A stretch of DNA of 64,000 bases from Liriodendron chinense (Eukaryota > Streptophyta > Magnoliopsida > Magnoliales > Magnoliaceae). Below, in pieces: positions 10,040 to 21,343 of the stretch (position 1 is its first letter; every line of letters begins with the position of its first letter). The notes under the pieces are model-generated. The model saw only the letters and a program-made list of their open reading frames with translations. It was not told the DNA's origin and ran no database searches. Location of the stretch: NCBI GenBank assembly GCA_003013855.2, contig ML058507.1, positions 5,952,001-6,016,000 of the forward strand, read 5' to 3'. A program made the position numbers and the translations under genes.

Positions 10040-11660
10040 CTTCTATTGTACAATTCGATACTTACTCTTTTAATAAAGTTTATCCCAATGTATATTTTTT
10101 TAATATTTCTCAGTGTTTCTTGAAATATTTAGACATTTATCGATGTTTCTTGATGCTTTTTAATGTTTTTACGATTTTTTTTTTTTGTTGTACTTCAAGT
10201 TTCTTAGTATTGTTAGATGTTTTTTGGTTTTTTTTTTTTTTTTTTTTTTTGTTCCTGGGTTTTTTTAGTATTTTTAGATTTTATTTTTTAGTATTTTCAA
10301 GTGTTTCTTGATATTTCTATATTTTTTGTTTGTTTGTTTGTTTCTAAGTATTTATTGGTGTTTCTTAATATTTTTTAATGATCTTAAGTATTTTTTGGTG
10401 TTCTTCAAATTTCTTAGCATTTTTAGATCTTTTTAAGTGTTTCTTGGTATTTTCGGTGTTTCTCAGTGTTTTAAGTGTTTCTACGTGTTTCTTAGTGTCT
10501 AGGTGCTCTTAAGTATTTGAGTGTTTCTTGGTATTTCTTAGTATTTCTCGGTATTTTGGGATGATTTTTTTTTTTTTTTGTATTCCTGATTTTTTTAGTA
10601 TTTTCAAGTGTTTCTTGATATTTCTACGTATTTTTTGTGTTTCTTTGTGTTTGTAGGTATCTGTAAGTATTTTTTAGTATTTGTTTGTGTTTTTGTGTTT
10701 GTAAGCATTTCTTAATAAGCTTCATGTTTTCGAGTATTTTAAATACTTTTTCATCAATGTTTTTTTATGTTTCTCATTGTTTGTTGGTGTTTTTAGGGAT
10801 TATTTAATATTTCTGGGTTTTTTTAGTATTTGATTGTGTTTTTAAGTGTTTTTAGGTGTTTCTTAATTTATCGGGGTGTTTTTGTGTTTTTTAAGGTTTC
10901 TAAGTATCTCTTAGTATTTATGAATGTTTGTGGGTGTTTATTAGTATTTTTAATTGTTTATGAGTGTTTTTTAATGTTTCTTGGTGTTTTGAGTAGGGCT
11001 GTAAATGGTCGGGTTCGGGGCGGGTTTAGCCAAAACCAGACCCGCCCATTTACTAAACGGGTCTAGGTCCAAATTTTAGACCCAGACCCTTTTACTAAAT
11101 GGGCGGGTACGGGTCGGGTCCGAGTCAGCCCGTCAGACCCATTTATAAATGGGTCCGGGTCTGGTAGAGGGAGATCCACCCAGACCCATTTATAAATGGG
11201 CCGGGTCTAATGGGTCCGAGTCTGGATCAAGTATACAAGCATTTTACAAGGCTTAAAACCGGGTCTGGACGGGTCTGGGCTGGACGGGTCCCTTGTAACA
11301 TAGACCAAACCCGCCCACTTACTAAATGGGTTTGGGTCGGGTCGGGTCGGGCCTAAAATAAAGGAAACCAGACCCAAACCCGTTTAACAAAATGGGTCTA
11401 TTCTTGGACCCACACCCGTACCATTTAACAAATGGGTCGGGTCTGGGTCGGGTCTAAATGGGTTGGGTCCGGGTACCCCATCGGGTCCACTGACCTATTT
11501 ACAGCCCTAGTTTTGAGGTGTTTCTGAGTATTTTTAATGATTCTAAATTTTCAAAGTATTTTTTAATATTTTTAGATTTTCTGGGTGTTTTTTAGTGTTT
11601 TTATATTTTTTGTTTTGGGGCATTTCTTAATGTTGCTTGGTGTTCTTCATTTTTTTTTAT
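10040..11660. repeat. T/G-rich, C-poor degenerate repeat array
   Basis: About 1.1 kb (excluding the MITE at 10994-11509) of variations on 'gtgtttcttagtattttt'. There are homopolymer T runs (10172-10185, 10226-10250, 10566-10580) and strikingly few C on the + strand. The Phe-rich ORFs here are by-products. It looks like a decayed minisatellite rather than a gene. Confidence 0.75.
10994..11509. mobile_element. Complete hAT-like MITE with perfect 8-bp target duplication
   Basis: Termini TAGGGCTGTAAATGG and ATTTACAGCCCTA, flanked by GTTTTGAG on both sides (10986-10993 and 11510-11517). The 516-bp interior is GGGTC/GACCC-rich and non-coding. It is a second member of the family at 1-289. The 8-bp duplication and TAGGG..CCCTA ends place it in hAT. 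Confidence 0.9.
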
Positions 11661-13378
11661 AAATACGTAGTATTTGAGCTATGTGGCACTCACCATCTTT
11701 TATAAGTGAGAATCAAACTGATCGACTAGATTTTCCTCCTATTTTAGCCATACTTTACAAAATCCAACCTCATTATAGGTCATGGGGGCCACACCATAGG
11801 GAACAGTGAACACATTAGGAAGGCTGATGCTTACCACTAAAACTTTCATATGTGATTCGTCACTATCAAATTTCGTCTAGAATGATTTTTTTTTTTATGT
11901 ATGGTGAGGATGAGGTGATGAACATTATGCACGATTTAGATTATACGTACAAATCATAGGGGGGGCCCACAAAGTGAGAGTGCATTGTGGAAAAATATAC
12001 TTTGAAACATGTAAAGGGAATCTAACATGAAACTGCAAGTGGGTAAGAGATTTTTATGTTGGATAAAAAAAATACCCTCATTATAGAAATTGCCTACTCT
12101 ATGGAGTTTTGCAGTGGATCTAGTCCCTCATTAGAATATTTAATGTGAAAATGGTTCAAAAGTTGGAGCTCTTAATAACGAATAGGATGATGTCATGTCT
12201 TCTATCTAGATCAATCGTAGAAAAGGAGTGAAAACTAATAGTAGGACAGAGTTTTACTTTATGGATGATATATTTAAATTTTATAAACGAATATGCAATG
12301 TGTGAGGATTCAGCGTTTATAGTAGCTCGACTTGACATCAACCTACTCCATATTCTCTTTTCTGCCCACCCAGCATTTCAAGCAAATAACTAACATTGGA
12401 TCTAGCTTCGCTTGGGATAAAGCTCAAAAGGATAAAGTGATATGGAAAATATATGTAATAAGGAAGGACAATATAGATGATAAGGTAGAAGCCAAGTGTG
12501 GTTGAGTAAAAAGGTGAAAAGGAGAGATAAGAGAGGGGTTATTCAGAACTTATGACAGCTAAAAAGAGTAAGTTGAAGTTCAATTACTAAGTTCATAGGT
12601 TTGTTGAGGAGCATTCTCATCAGTTAATTACTCCATGTAAGAAACACTTATTACAGTCACATCATGGTAGTTCTAAAATAAAAAAGAATTTGAGAGATGT
12701 ATTTCATTGTGCAAACATACTCATTTTACAAATAATGAAGATATTAAAAATTGAAGCCAAATGGTATGAAAATATAAGGTGCTTTGTATAAGATGTGAGA
12801 AGTTATGAAATAAATAAAAGAAAAAAGGGCAAAGGACATGATGCTTAAATGTTACACGAGTACTTTAAATAAATAAAATAATTAAATTTATTTTTTTATA
12901 CTAATTCCAAGTTGATAAAAATGAATAGGCTTAATCAAAGGCATTGTTCTTTAGGTTGACCTTACTACACATAAGTTTTACAATCGCCTTGAATATATCA
13001 TCATATTTAAGAAACATATAACATAAACCATTATCACTTTATTTTTATACAATTCACTAGGGCTAATCACCCTGGCCAGTCAATAATACTTTGTCATGGT
13101 TTCATGAATAATGAAACAATTGAAGTCTTCCACTCGGCTGTTTGAGTAATGGATTAAAGCTATGTCAAGGGATCTGTCGAAGGCCATTATAGAAAATCAT
13201 GATCCAACAAGTGCAAAAGTAATTGTAATTGTATTTTCAAAAATATTTCACAGGTACTGTATTTGACATATACTACAAAAGGTGCCTGAAAAATTAGGTG
13301 TAACTAGAGATAGAGAATCCTTTAATAGACTTTTCAATGAATTTCTTTAAATATCACTCTCCTCTCTTCATTTCTAAC
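11661..13378. other. AT-rich intergenic DNA
   Basis: I see no gene, no transposon termini and no RNA gene here. The sequence is AT-rich with short homopolymers. Confidence 0.45.
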
Positions 13379-13379
13379 C

Positions 13380-14225
13380 AACACCAACCCATAATCAAGA
13401 GGAGAGGGAGAGTGAGAGGGAGAGTGAGAGAGTGAGAAGAGAGTGAGAGTGAGAGTGAAAGGTGATCTTGAGTGTCCAAAGCCTTTATCATTTTCAGCCC
13501 CCCTAGGCTCCTCCTCCTCCTCTCTTAGCCACCTAGCCCATTTAGGTCAACCCTCCCAAACCATGGTGAACCCAAACCTCCAAGTCATATCAAGTGCAAG
13601 CTAGAGATCGTGCTAACATCACTAGCATTCATATTTCATCAATCGCATCATCACTTCCCTTCTCAACCCTTTTGCTTCTCTAGATTGTCATTGAATGTAT
13701 GCTCTGTGACCTGCCGAAACTCTGAATCCTATCACATCAGAAACCCATTGTAGCCCAGTCTCCTTACATATCATTTTGGCATCATTACATCTCCTATTAA
13801 CCTCCATTCTTTTCTAGACATTCTCTGGACGTATGCTCTGTGGCTTGCCGGAATTTCGAACCCTGTCACATCAGAAATTTAAGTCTGCCTAGTCATATTT
13901 TCATACTTTGCATCCTATCATATTATCCCCTAAAATCAGCTTACCACACAAAGTAGAGACCGTGCATTTGTACGGGCAGAGAGGGTGCCTAACACTTCCC
14001 TCTCTGTAACCGAGGTCCCTTACTCAGAATCTCAGGATGCAAATCAGGAGTCAACTTAAAGAAAGAGAGTCTTCGGATTTTCTGGCTTTCACAGATTCTG
14101 CAGGTTCTAGCCGATTGCGGGATTTTAAGATAAGTGGCTAGTGGCGACTCTAAGTCTACATTAATCAAATCAGCCCTCCAACTATTCACTAAACAAAAAA
14201 TGCATTAGAGTGTGGGCACCGATTT
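13380..14225 (+). mobile_element. Probable LTR remnant of a Ty3-type (Tat/Ogre-like) retrotransposon
   Basis: Contains 'gggcagagagggtgcctaac' with 'acttccctctctgtaaccga' and later 'gtggcgactctaag'. This vocabulary is typical of plant Tat/Ogre LTR ends and primer-site regions (from memory). A segment 'gtatgctctgtg.c.tgccg ... cacatcagaaa' occurs twice (near 13697 and 13833, period about 136 bp). The start carries a purine tract of GAGAGT units (13399-13460). No coding domain and no target duplication were identified. Confidence 0.45.
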
Positions 14226-14570
14226 CAAATTGGGATTCGGTTTGGGGGATTTGGATGGATTTGGATAGAATTTGGATGGGGCAGTGGTCAGATTTGGAAT
14301 TGGAAGGGATTTGGATGGGATTTGTTCAAATTTAGATAGGGATACAGATGAGGTAGGGGTCAAATTTGAATGGGATGTAGACTGGTGTAGGGATGCGTAC
14401 TAGGTGTGGCAGAGGGGTAGGTTTGCAGTAGAGCAGAGGTGCAACTAGAGGTGGTGACATAATAGGAGGAGCTGGTGGAATTGTCAGATCGAGATGAGGA
14501 TGTCGGATCTGGAGGAGGGCCGGATCTGGATTATTGTTCACCAAAAAAGAAGAAAATTCCAGGATCTATT
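14226..14570 (-). other. Leader or gag remnant downstream of a minus-strand primer-binding site
   Basis: The left part has degenerate GGATTTGGAT repeats (14230-14335). On the minus strand an open stretch of about 70 codons begins after the primer-binding site and is Pro-rich (NNPDPALLQ, PPAPPIMSPP). Its position fits a Copia gag start, but I cannot recognise a gag domain. Confidence 0.35.
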
Positions 14571-14820
14571 CCACTTTGATACCATGATAACACAAAGAAA
14601 TTGAAATGATAGCATAGAGAAATTAAAACTTATGGAGAATTCTCCTATTAGGTTTTCTATATATTAGACTAGATCTCACTGAGTGAATATATAGAGAATT
14701 ACAGCCTAGAGAATTGTCTATACAATGAAAGAGAATAAAGATAAATAATGAGTAAAATCAATCAGCAAGATATACAAGACAAAAAGATAAATCAAATGTA
14801 TAAGGAAATCTAGTTAAACA
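14571..14820 (-). mobile_element. Copia-like LTR with adjoining primer-binding site, minus strand
   Basis: Read on the minus strand, an LTR-like segment begins TGTTTAACTAG (from 14820), ends GTTATCA (14585) and is followed at once by TGGTATCAAAGTGG (14584-14571), an initiator-Met type primer-binding site. That makes it a 5' LTR for an element running left. It directly abuts integrase sequence of a minus-strand Copia on its right, so either a deletion joined pol to an LTR or two elements are adjacent. Confidence 0.6.
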
Positions 14821-14838
14821 TGGCTATCAGTAGATACT

Positions 14839-15655
14839 TTATTTAAAACATAATAAGTAGAGAGGAGCTTCTCCTAGGAATATAAGAGGGAGACCAGAAC
14901 TAAGTATCATCATATTTACCATGTTAATTAATATTATATTTTTACGTTCTGTTGCTCCATTTTGCTGAAGTAAATAGGGAACAGTTATTTTGTGGATAAT
15001 TCCATTACATTCACAGAAATTATGAAAGTCCTTCAAAGTGTATTCACTAGTTTTATCACTTTTTAAGATTTTGATTTTTCTATTCAGCTGATTTTCGAAT
15101 TCACGTTTTAAACCTATGAATTTAGAGAGTGGCCCATCATATCTTTGCAAGTATATATATGCATATTTAGAATGATCATCAATGAAGGTAATGAAGTATT
15201 TCTTACCTCCTTTTATCAAAGATTATTTCATATCGCACATGTCAGATTAAATTAGTCTTAATAACCCATAATTCATTTCTACACGGGAAAGGGTTTTCTA
15301 CTCACCTTAGATGTGAACAAGATTCATACTTCTTAAATTCACTATTTCCTAAAGTAGGAATTATTCCATTTATAATCATATTTTTAATGGATTTAACACT
15401 CGCATGACCTAATCTACCATGCCATAAAGAGATATTACGTACCATTTAAACAAGAGAAGCTTTATTCATTTAGCATTCAGCTTAAACATGTCATGTTCAT
15501 AATTTACATAGCGATTTCCAACAAAATATCCATTTTTGTAATAATAATTTGATATGATTTAAAAACCTGTTTCAAACCAACCTTGTTCAAAATATAAACT
15601 GCGACTAAATTCTTGTGCATGTTCGGTACATGAAGAACATTAGCGAATGTAATAA
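14839..15655 (-). pseudogene. Copia pol fragment: GAG-pre-integrase and integrase (decayed)
   Basis: On the minus strand 15655-15240 reads a pre-integrase-like segment (FANVLHVPNMHKNLVAVYIL; an LWHGRLGH-like stretch is recognisable but broken by stops). Then 15219-14839 is an integrase core of 126 codons with FITFIDDHSKYAYIYL, KSDKTSEYTL, and QQNGATERKN. The DD35E layout is visible as the FIDDH Asp, the KSDKTSEY Asp and the NGATER Glu. Typical plant Copia has S-D-x-G-x-E-Y, and here the glycine is lost. RT and RNase H are missing: the LTR-like segment at 14820 follows directly. Copy 2 of the segmental duplication begins inside this region, so only the pre-integrase part is repeated at 32746-33188. 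Confidence 0.85.
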
Positions 15656-15661
15656 CTGTGA

Positions 15662-15993
15662 AATGCTCAGCTGAGAATTAGTTCTCACGAGAACTCGTGA
15701 GAACTTTTTGAAAACTCTTCTCACGTGATATGAGCACAAAATCTAAATGATCTACATGATGCAGCACCCCATGAAACTCCCAAGGCCTAACTTTTACCCT
15801 AATTCAAAACTTTAATGGTCCATGGCAAAAGGAAACAGTTTCTTCCCTTGATTTGCCTCTCTTTGCTATGTCCCATAAGAGTTTTGGATTAGGTCAAAAG
15901 TTTAGCCCTAAGGGTTTCATGGGGTGTCGCATCACATGGACTATTCAAATTTTATGCCTATGACACATGTGCGAAGGTGCGCAGGTGAGCATT
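15662..15993. mobile_element. AATGCTCA fold-back MITE inserted in Copia pol
   Basis: Ends AATGCTCAGCTG and CAGGTGAGCATT. The two halves are long imperfect inverted repeats: 'gatgcagcaccccatgaaac' at the left answers 'gtttcatggggtgtcgcatc' at the right. It separates the protease segment from the pre-integrase segment of the minus-strand Copia. Flanks (aactgtga / actctgta) suggest a degenerate 8-9 bp target duplication. Confidence 0.75.
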
Positions 15994-15999
15994 ACTCTG

Positions 16000-16200
16000 T
16001 AATAGCCTTCCTCGAGGTGAACATCAACTCCACCTTTCATGTCAAACCACATTTGTAGTAACAATATTGCCTGACTAGACCTTCCTGCTGGTTTTAACCT
16101 CTTCATAGGTTTTGAACCAATAGCAATCATAACAAACATGTGTGTTGGCACCTTTGTCCACCTGTCATCCATTACATGGTTCTAAGCAAGTCATGTTAAT
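16000..16200 (-). pseudogene. Copia aspartic protease fragment
   Basis: Minus-strand translation gives VDKGANTHVCYD then WFKTYEEVKTSRKV, matching the Copia protease start (usually V-D-S/T-G-A...H). The catalytic triad reads D-K-G-A, so the conserved Ser/Thr is replaced and activity would be lost. The same segment recurs in copy 2 at about 33505-33700. A 75-codon ORF over this area is in the wrong frame and includes MITE sequence. Confidence 0.7.
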
Positions 16201-16249
16201 CTATGTAAACCACAACCATCATTTTAAGCTCCTAAGTTAGATTTATTCA

Positions 16250-16893
16250 AAGGTGTTTGTTTTATATTTTTATTTTTATTGTTTTTTCTTTTATTGTAAC
16301 ACTCTCTTGCAAAATGATCGACTTTGCTACAAACATAACACCGAATATATTATTTTGGTTGTTCGGCTTCTTGTTCTTATTTTTGTTCTTGTTATTGTTA
16401 TTAAGCTTGGGCTTTTTTTTAAACTGCATATTATGGCTTGATTTCAAGTTATTGGGTTTTCCCTGGACTTTCTCTTTAAAAGGTTGCCTTTAGAAACTTC
16501 CTCCTTAAACTCCAAATTTTTACCTTAACGCCTTGCCTTTTCTTTGATACAAAATCATACAATGAGATTTTCCATGAAAAGCTCTTTAAATTTATGACGA
16601 AGAGAGTAATGAAAGTCTTTTCACAATTGATGTAATTTTTATATTATTGTTGCCACTTAAAAGAGTTCATCTAACTTAATACTCTTATATATAATTCTGT
16701 GGGCTATCAATTTAAATTCATTTTTCTATTGAACTATTGAATTATCATCTGTCATTTGGTATTTAAAATATACAGGGTATCTTTCATACTTGCTCTTCTA
16801 TTTTATATTTCTTTTTTAGGGCGGTCTAGATTTCAATAGAGGTTGCATAATCAAATAATACATTGTAAAATTGATTTAATAGTACATTAAGAA
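16250..16893 (-). pseudogene. Copia gag, C-terminal half with zinc knuckle
   Basis: Minus strand near 16340-16298 encodes CYVCSKVDHFAREC, a perfect CX2CX4HX4C zinc knuckle, followed by a Lys/Asn-rich tail. Upstream (towards 16893) is 'DYATSIEIWTALKKKY', the UBN2-type gag pattern. The reading frame is broken by stops and frameshifts. Gag continues across the TR-GAG insertion at 25369-25590. TATAG at 16894-16898 is the insertion's target duplication. Confidence 0.8.
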
Positions 16894-16898
16894 TATAG

Positions 16899-18660
16899 TT
16901 CTAGTGCACTTTTTGAGGCATACTAGTGCACCTTATTTGTCAATTAAGTAGGTCACTGAGTCTAGTGTCTGTTGAGCTTAAAAAAGACAACGACCGATGA
17001 CTCAAGCAAATTTGTTGCATCAAGGAAGAAGAAACAGGTAAAAGAGATGCCTTGGTGAGCCTTGAACCTTGAACCAAACCAAAATCCAAACCTCTAGATG
17101 GCCCTGACCCAATAGGCATACTTGTAGTTATCTTAGATTGACCTTAAGTGTCCCAAAAGATCACCCAAAGAATGGCCATAGAGGTTGCATGACTGTTGTA
17201 AAACAAGCCAGACAAACAACACAATTCAATTGTTTGTCGATCGGTCGCAGCCCCTGGCCGCCCGATCGTCAAGAGACCCAAATGGGACAACAATAATAAA
17301 ATAATATCAGTTAATCCCTGGGCTAATTTGACTGGTCGCCCGATCAATCATATGGTTTGTCTGACTAGTCGCCGACCGATCAGCAAAGGGCAGATATTGG
17401 ACAACAACATTTCATTTATCCGAGACCTAAATCGATCGGTCATCCTTCAATATTTAACCAGTCGAAGAACCCCTACGACCGGTCATCGACCGGTCGGCAA
17501 AGAGCCTGTTGGTAGCCATTTTATAGTCGTTGGTGCTTTCGTTATATAAAGGCTGGGCTCAATTACGGGGCCAAGGAGAGATTATAACTGCATTAGAAGC
17601 CATCATTATTGTCCATATTATTATACTCTAATCCTACGCATCCTAAGTCATCTTCCTTGTGTTTAATCACAAGATGGAGTATTCAAAGCTCGTATGAAGA
17701 TTGAACTTGCTCTCTCTCGATCTTTAGATGTTTAGACACCTTAACCACACCTTAACCATAAATAGATCATTCGTCTAAACCTCTCTAAAGATCCTATTAG
17801 GTGGAATTCCTCTAAGTAACCAACTCTTACTAGTTGTAGAGAATTCACACCATCTCCTATAACCTTGGGCATCTCAAGAGCATCACATGCGAAGTGATTG
17901 ATCGATGAAGTTGAGGCATTGGCAACGCAGCAGCAACACGATCAGGGGGAGCATTGGGGAGCTGATTGAAGCATGGGAGAGAGGAGACAAGTAACCCAAC
18001 AAGGCACTATATAAGGGGCTCAATCGAACAAGTAAGTTGTCATTTTTGGAGTCCTAATACTCATTCCTTTTTGGAGGATTGAGTGTGAAGTTAAGGTTGA
18101 TGCTTATCCTACTTAAAACTTTGTAGGGTCATTTGGCGATCATTGGCACGTTAGTCGGGCTTAAACAAGTCTCCAAGGGGCAGTCACCAATACAGGTGCG
18201 TACGTGTAGGTTGGGAGGAACCAGTAAAGTACTCCTAGGTTGAGAGATGAACCTTTAAAATCTCCATTCAGGTTCAAGAGGTGAACCTATGCAAAAACCT
18301 ATGTGTAAAGGTTGAGAGGTAAACCTGATTTAAAACCTCCGTTATAATAAAATCCGATGTGCTCAAGTGATGAGTACGTGAGCAGGGAGTAGAGTAGATA
18401 AGTAGTCGAACCACTATACGTGCTTGTGTTTGATATTGTCATTTGAGCAATTTCTATTCATGCATTGTCTTTAATTATTAATTTCATAAATTCTTGAATG
18501 GAATGTATGTTGTGCATTGATAGGTAAATTCTCATACACATCTTGTAGTTTCACTTTTAGACTAAGTACTTGTTTAGTATATCATTTGTAATCTAAACAT
18601 GCATATGGATTGGTTACTTGATTGTTATATCTTTATAATTTATATGCTTAGGCTAGGTTG
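16899..18660 (+). repeat. 5' LTR of TR-GAG copy 1 (3' end deleted)
   Basis: Starts TTCTAGTGCAC where the 3' LTR has TGTTAGTGCAC, so the canonical TG has mutated; the same change is in copy 2, so it predates the duplication. It holds many CGACCGGTCG-type motifs (17225-17500) and TATATAAAGG near 17543, a candidate TATA box. It is joined at GGTTG directly to 'ctctttaagg', skipping roughly 260 bp present in copy 2. Confidence 0.8.
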
Positions 18661-18714
18661 CTCTTTAAGGACGTAATCGTCTAGAGTAAGATCTGATACT
18701 GGAGCTATAACACG

Positions 18715-19817
18715 ATGTTTTCCCAAGAGGGAAGCAGATTTATCACTCGACTACCATATTTTGATGAGTCAAATTATGCGTACTTGAAGGCCCGGATGCG
18801 ACTATTCTTGATGTCATTTAATCTAATTATATGGGACATTATAGAAGATGGTTGGACCGCACCGGTGGAAATGGTGGATCGAGGTGGAGTTCTGGTCACC
18901 CAATTTAAACCAATGAAGGTGCGACAGAGAGATGTCTCTTTGTGGCTACAATGCCAAGGGTCTTAAACACAATCTCTTCTGTTGTCTCTTCCAATGAATT
19001 TAATCGTATATGTAATTGTAAGACTACCAGATCAGCTTGGGAGATCCTAAAGACCACACATGAGGGAACGTCGACCGTCAAACGTTTCAAATTGCAACTC
19101 CTCACCACACAATTTGAAAATATTAAAATAGGTAAGGATGAATCATTAATAGATTTTTATACTGGATTGAATTTAATTTATAACTCCATATGTGGCTCAG
19201 GAGAACAGGTTCCGGATAAAAAGATTTAAAGAAAAATTCTTAGGTCCCTCCCGGAGAGATTTAACTCTAAAGTCATTGCCTTAAAATAGTGTTGAGACAT
19301 AGATAACATGAAAGTAGAAAAACTCTTAGGTTCCCTACAAACTCATGAATTACACTTTAAAAGCCCCCTCTAAGAAGAAAAACATCGCCTTGAAGACTTC
19401 ACATAGACACTGACATAAGCAAAAAGAGATTAAGAGTGAGTCTTCTGAAGATAGCAATGATGAGGAAGAAAAACTAAATAAGAAATTCAAGAGATTTTTT
19501 AAATTTGAAAGAGTGAGAAATTGTGACAAAAATGACAAGAATGGTGGGAAATTTAAAGGAAAATCATCCAAATCCAAAACTATCCAATGTTATAACTGTG
19601 GTGACGTGGTCACATTGCCCCGAAATGTCTGGAAAAGCCTAAACCAAAAGTAAAGAAGGCTATGGCAGTAGCATGGGATGGCATGGACGAGTCCAAATCT
19701 GAATCTAGTGACTCCACTAGTGATGGGAGCAAAAAATCAGTAAGAATTCTCATGTCTTCTACCAATACCTCTCTTCCCCCTAATCTAAGAGAGGATCCCG
19801 ACCACTATCCCTTCTGA
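18715..19817 (+). pseudogene. Copia-type gag (UBN2 + zinc knuckle) of TR-GAG copy 1, frameshifted
   Basis: Starts MFSQEGSRFITRLPYFDESN, the usual gag opening (LP.FD..NY.YWKARM; here YLKARM). After 83 codons a frameshift near 18942-18960 moves to a frame with NTISSVVSSNEFNRICNCKT, SAWEILKTTHEGT, VKRFKLQLLTTQFENI and DESLIDFYTGLN. A zinc knuckle (CYNCGD..., damaged here) lies near 19590. The C-terminus is SLPPNLREDPDHYPF with a stop at 19815-19817. Several stops and shifts make it non-functional. Gag packages element RNA into virus-like particles. Its partial retention fits a non-autonomous element that once supplied gag and borrowed pol. Confidence 0.8.
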
Positions 19818-20558
19818 GAAAAGGAGTTCCCAACCCTCACCTCATGTTGAATTTTATAAAAGGAATTGTAGAAATTTAGTTACCCTTAGGATGATCAAAC
19901 TAGAAATAGTTAGCAAGGGTAGCTAGAAATGAATACTATAGGTAAATCTGTAGATTTCAGCCTCATTTGTCAGCTCAGGGGCATATCAGAGGATTTTAGC
20001 CTCATTAGCCTACTATTGATAGTTTAGCCTAGTTTTCGATTAATATATCTTACTGTTAGACTATCACCCTGCCCAAATTAGCTTATTTTGCTGAATTTTA
20101 TGCTTAATGTATGTTAATATATGCCTTGGTCATTATGCTCTCATGTTTATCTTAAATGGCCAATTATACATAATCAACTATGCTTATAGAGTTACATTTT
20201 CTTATTGATCATGTTTCATGCGTGTTCCATGTTTTAATATTCATGCACCATATACTCTCCTTGATTAGCATGTGCTTATAGTTATAACTGCAGCACTCTA
20301 ATCTCTTCTTCATTTCCTTAATTGGTGTATTACAAAGGGGGAGAAATTGGTTTGTCAATTGCTAACAAAAATAGGGAGAAATATCAAGTCTCACTAAAAC
20401 AAGTTTGTTATGTTTTGTAGGATTGACAGGTTATAGGAGAGCAACTAAAGAGGAGCTGCTTAGTTAGTTATGTCAATAGTCATGTATTTATTTCAATATC
20501 TTGTAATCTCTTGTACATGTATTTTGTTTTGGTAGGTTAATTTTTGTTGCGTAATTGA

Positions 20559-20571
20559 CAAAGGGGAAGAT
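20559..20571 (+). promoter_or_regulatory. Polypurine tract of TR-GAG copy 1
   Basis: 'acaaaggggaaga' lies directly before the 3' LTR start TGTTAGTGCAC. This is the usual plus-strand primer position. Confidence 0.7.
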
Positions 20572-21343
20572 TGTTAGTGCACTTTTCTGTGACATATTAG
20601 TGCACCTTATTTGTCAATTACGTAGGTCACTGAGTCTAGTGTCGATTAAGCTTAAAGAAGATGAAGACCGAAGACTGAAGCGGACCTGCTGCATCAAGGA
20701 AGAAGAAACATGTAAAAGAGATGCCTTGATGAGCCTTGAACTTTGAACCAAACCAAAACCCAAACCTCTAGATGACCCTAACCCAATAGGCATACTTGTA
20801 GTCATCTTAGATTAGCATTAGGTGTCCCAAAAGATCACCAAAGAATGGCCATAGAGGTTGAATGAGCTGCTATAAAACAAGTCAGACAAACATCACAACT
20901 CATGTCATGTGTTTGTCAACCGGTCGCAACCCCTGGTCGACCGGTCGTTAGAGGCCCCAAATGGGACAGCAACAATCTGATAATATCAGTTGATCCCTGG
21001 GCTAATTCGACTGGTCGCCCGATCAGTCGTATGGTTTGTCCGACCGGTCGTCAATTGGTCAACAAAGGGAAGATATTGGATGGCAACATTTCATCTGTTT
21101 AGGCCCTAAATCGACCGATGTCCCTCAATATCCGACTGGTCAGAGACTCCCTGAGATCGGTTGTCGACCGGTCGGCAGAGAGCCATTGGCAGCCATTTTA
21201 TAGTCATTGCTGCTTTCTTTATATAAAGGTTGCGCTCGATTTTAGAGGCAATAAGAGAGATTTTAGTGCATTAGAAGCCACCCTTATTGCCCATACCATT
21301 AGGCTCTAATCATAAGCATTCCAAGTCACCTTCATTGTGTTTA

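Noticed and set aside
10018..11066. Phe/Leu/Val-rich ORFs resembling membrane proteins
   Set aside because: Translation of the T-rich degenerate array; no start context or splice structure.
15945..16172. 75-codon minus-strand ORF as a gene
   Set aside because: It lies in the wrong frame relative to the Copia protease and ends inside a MITE.
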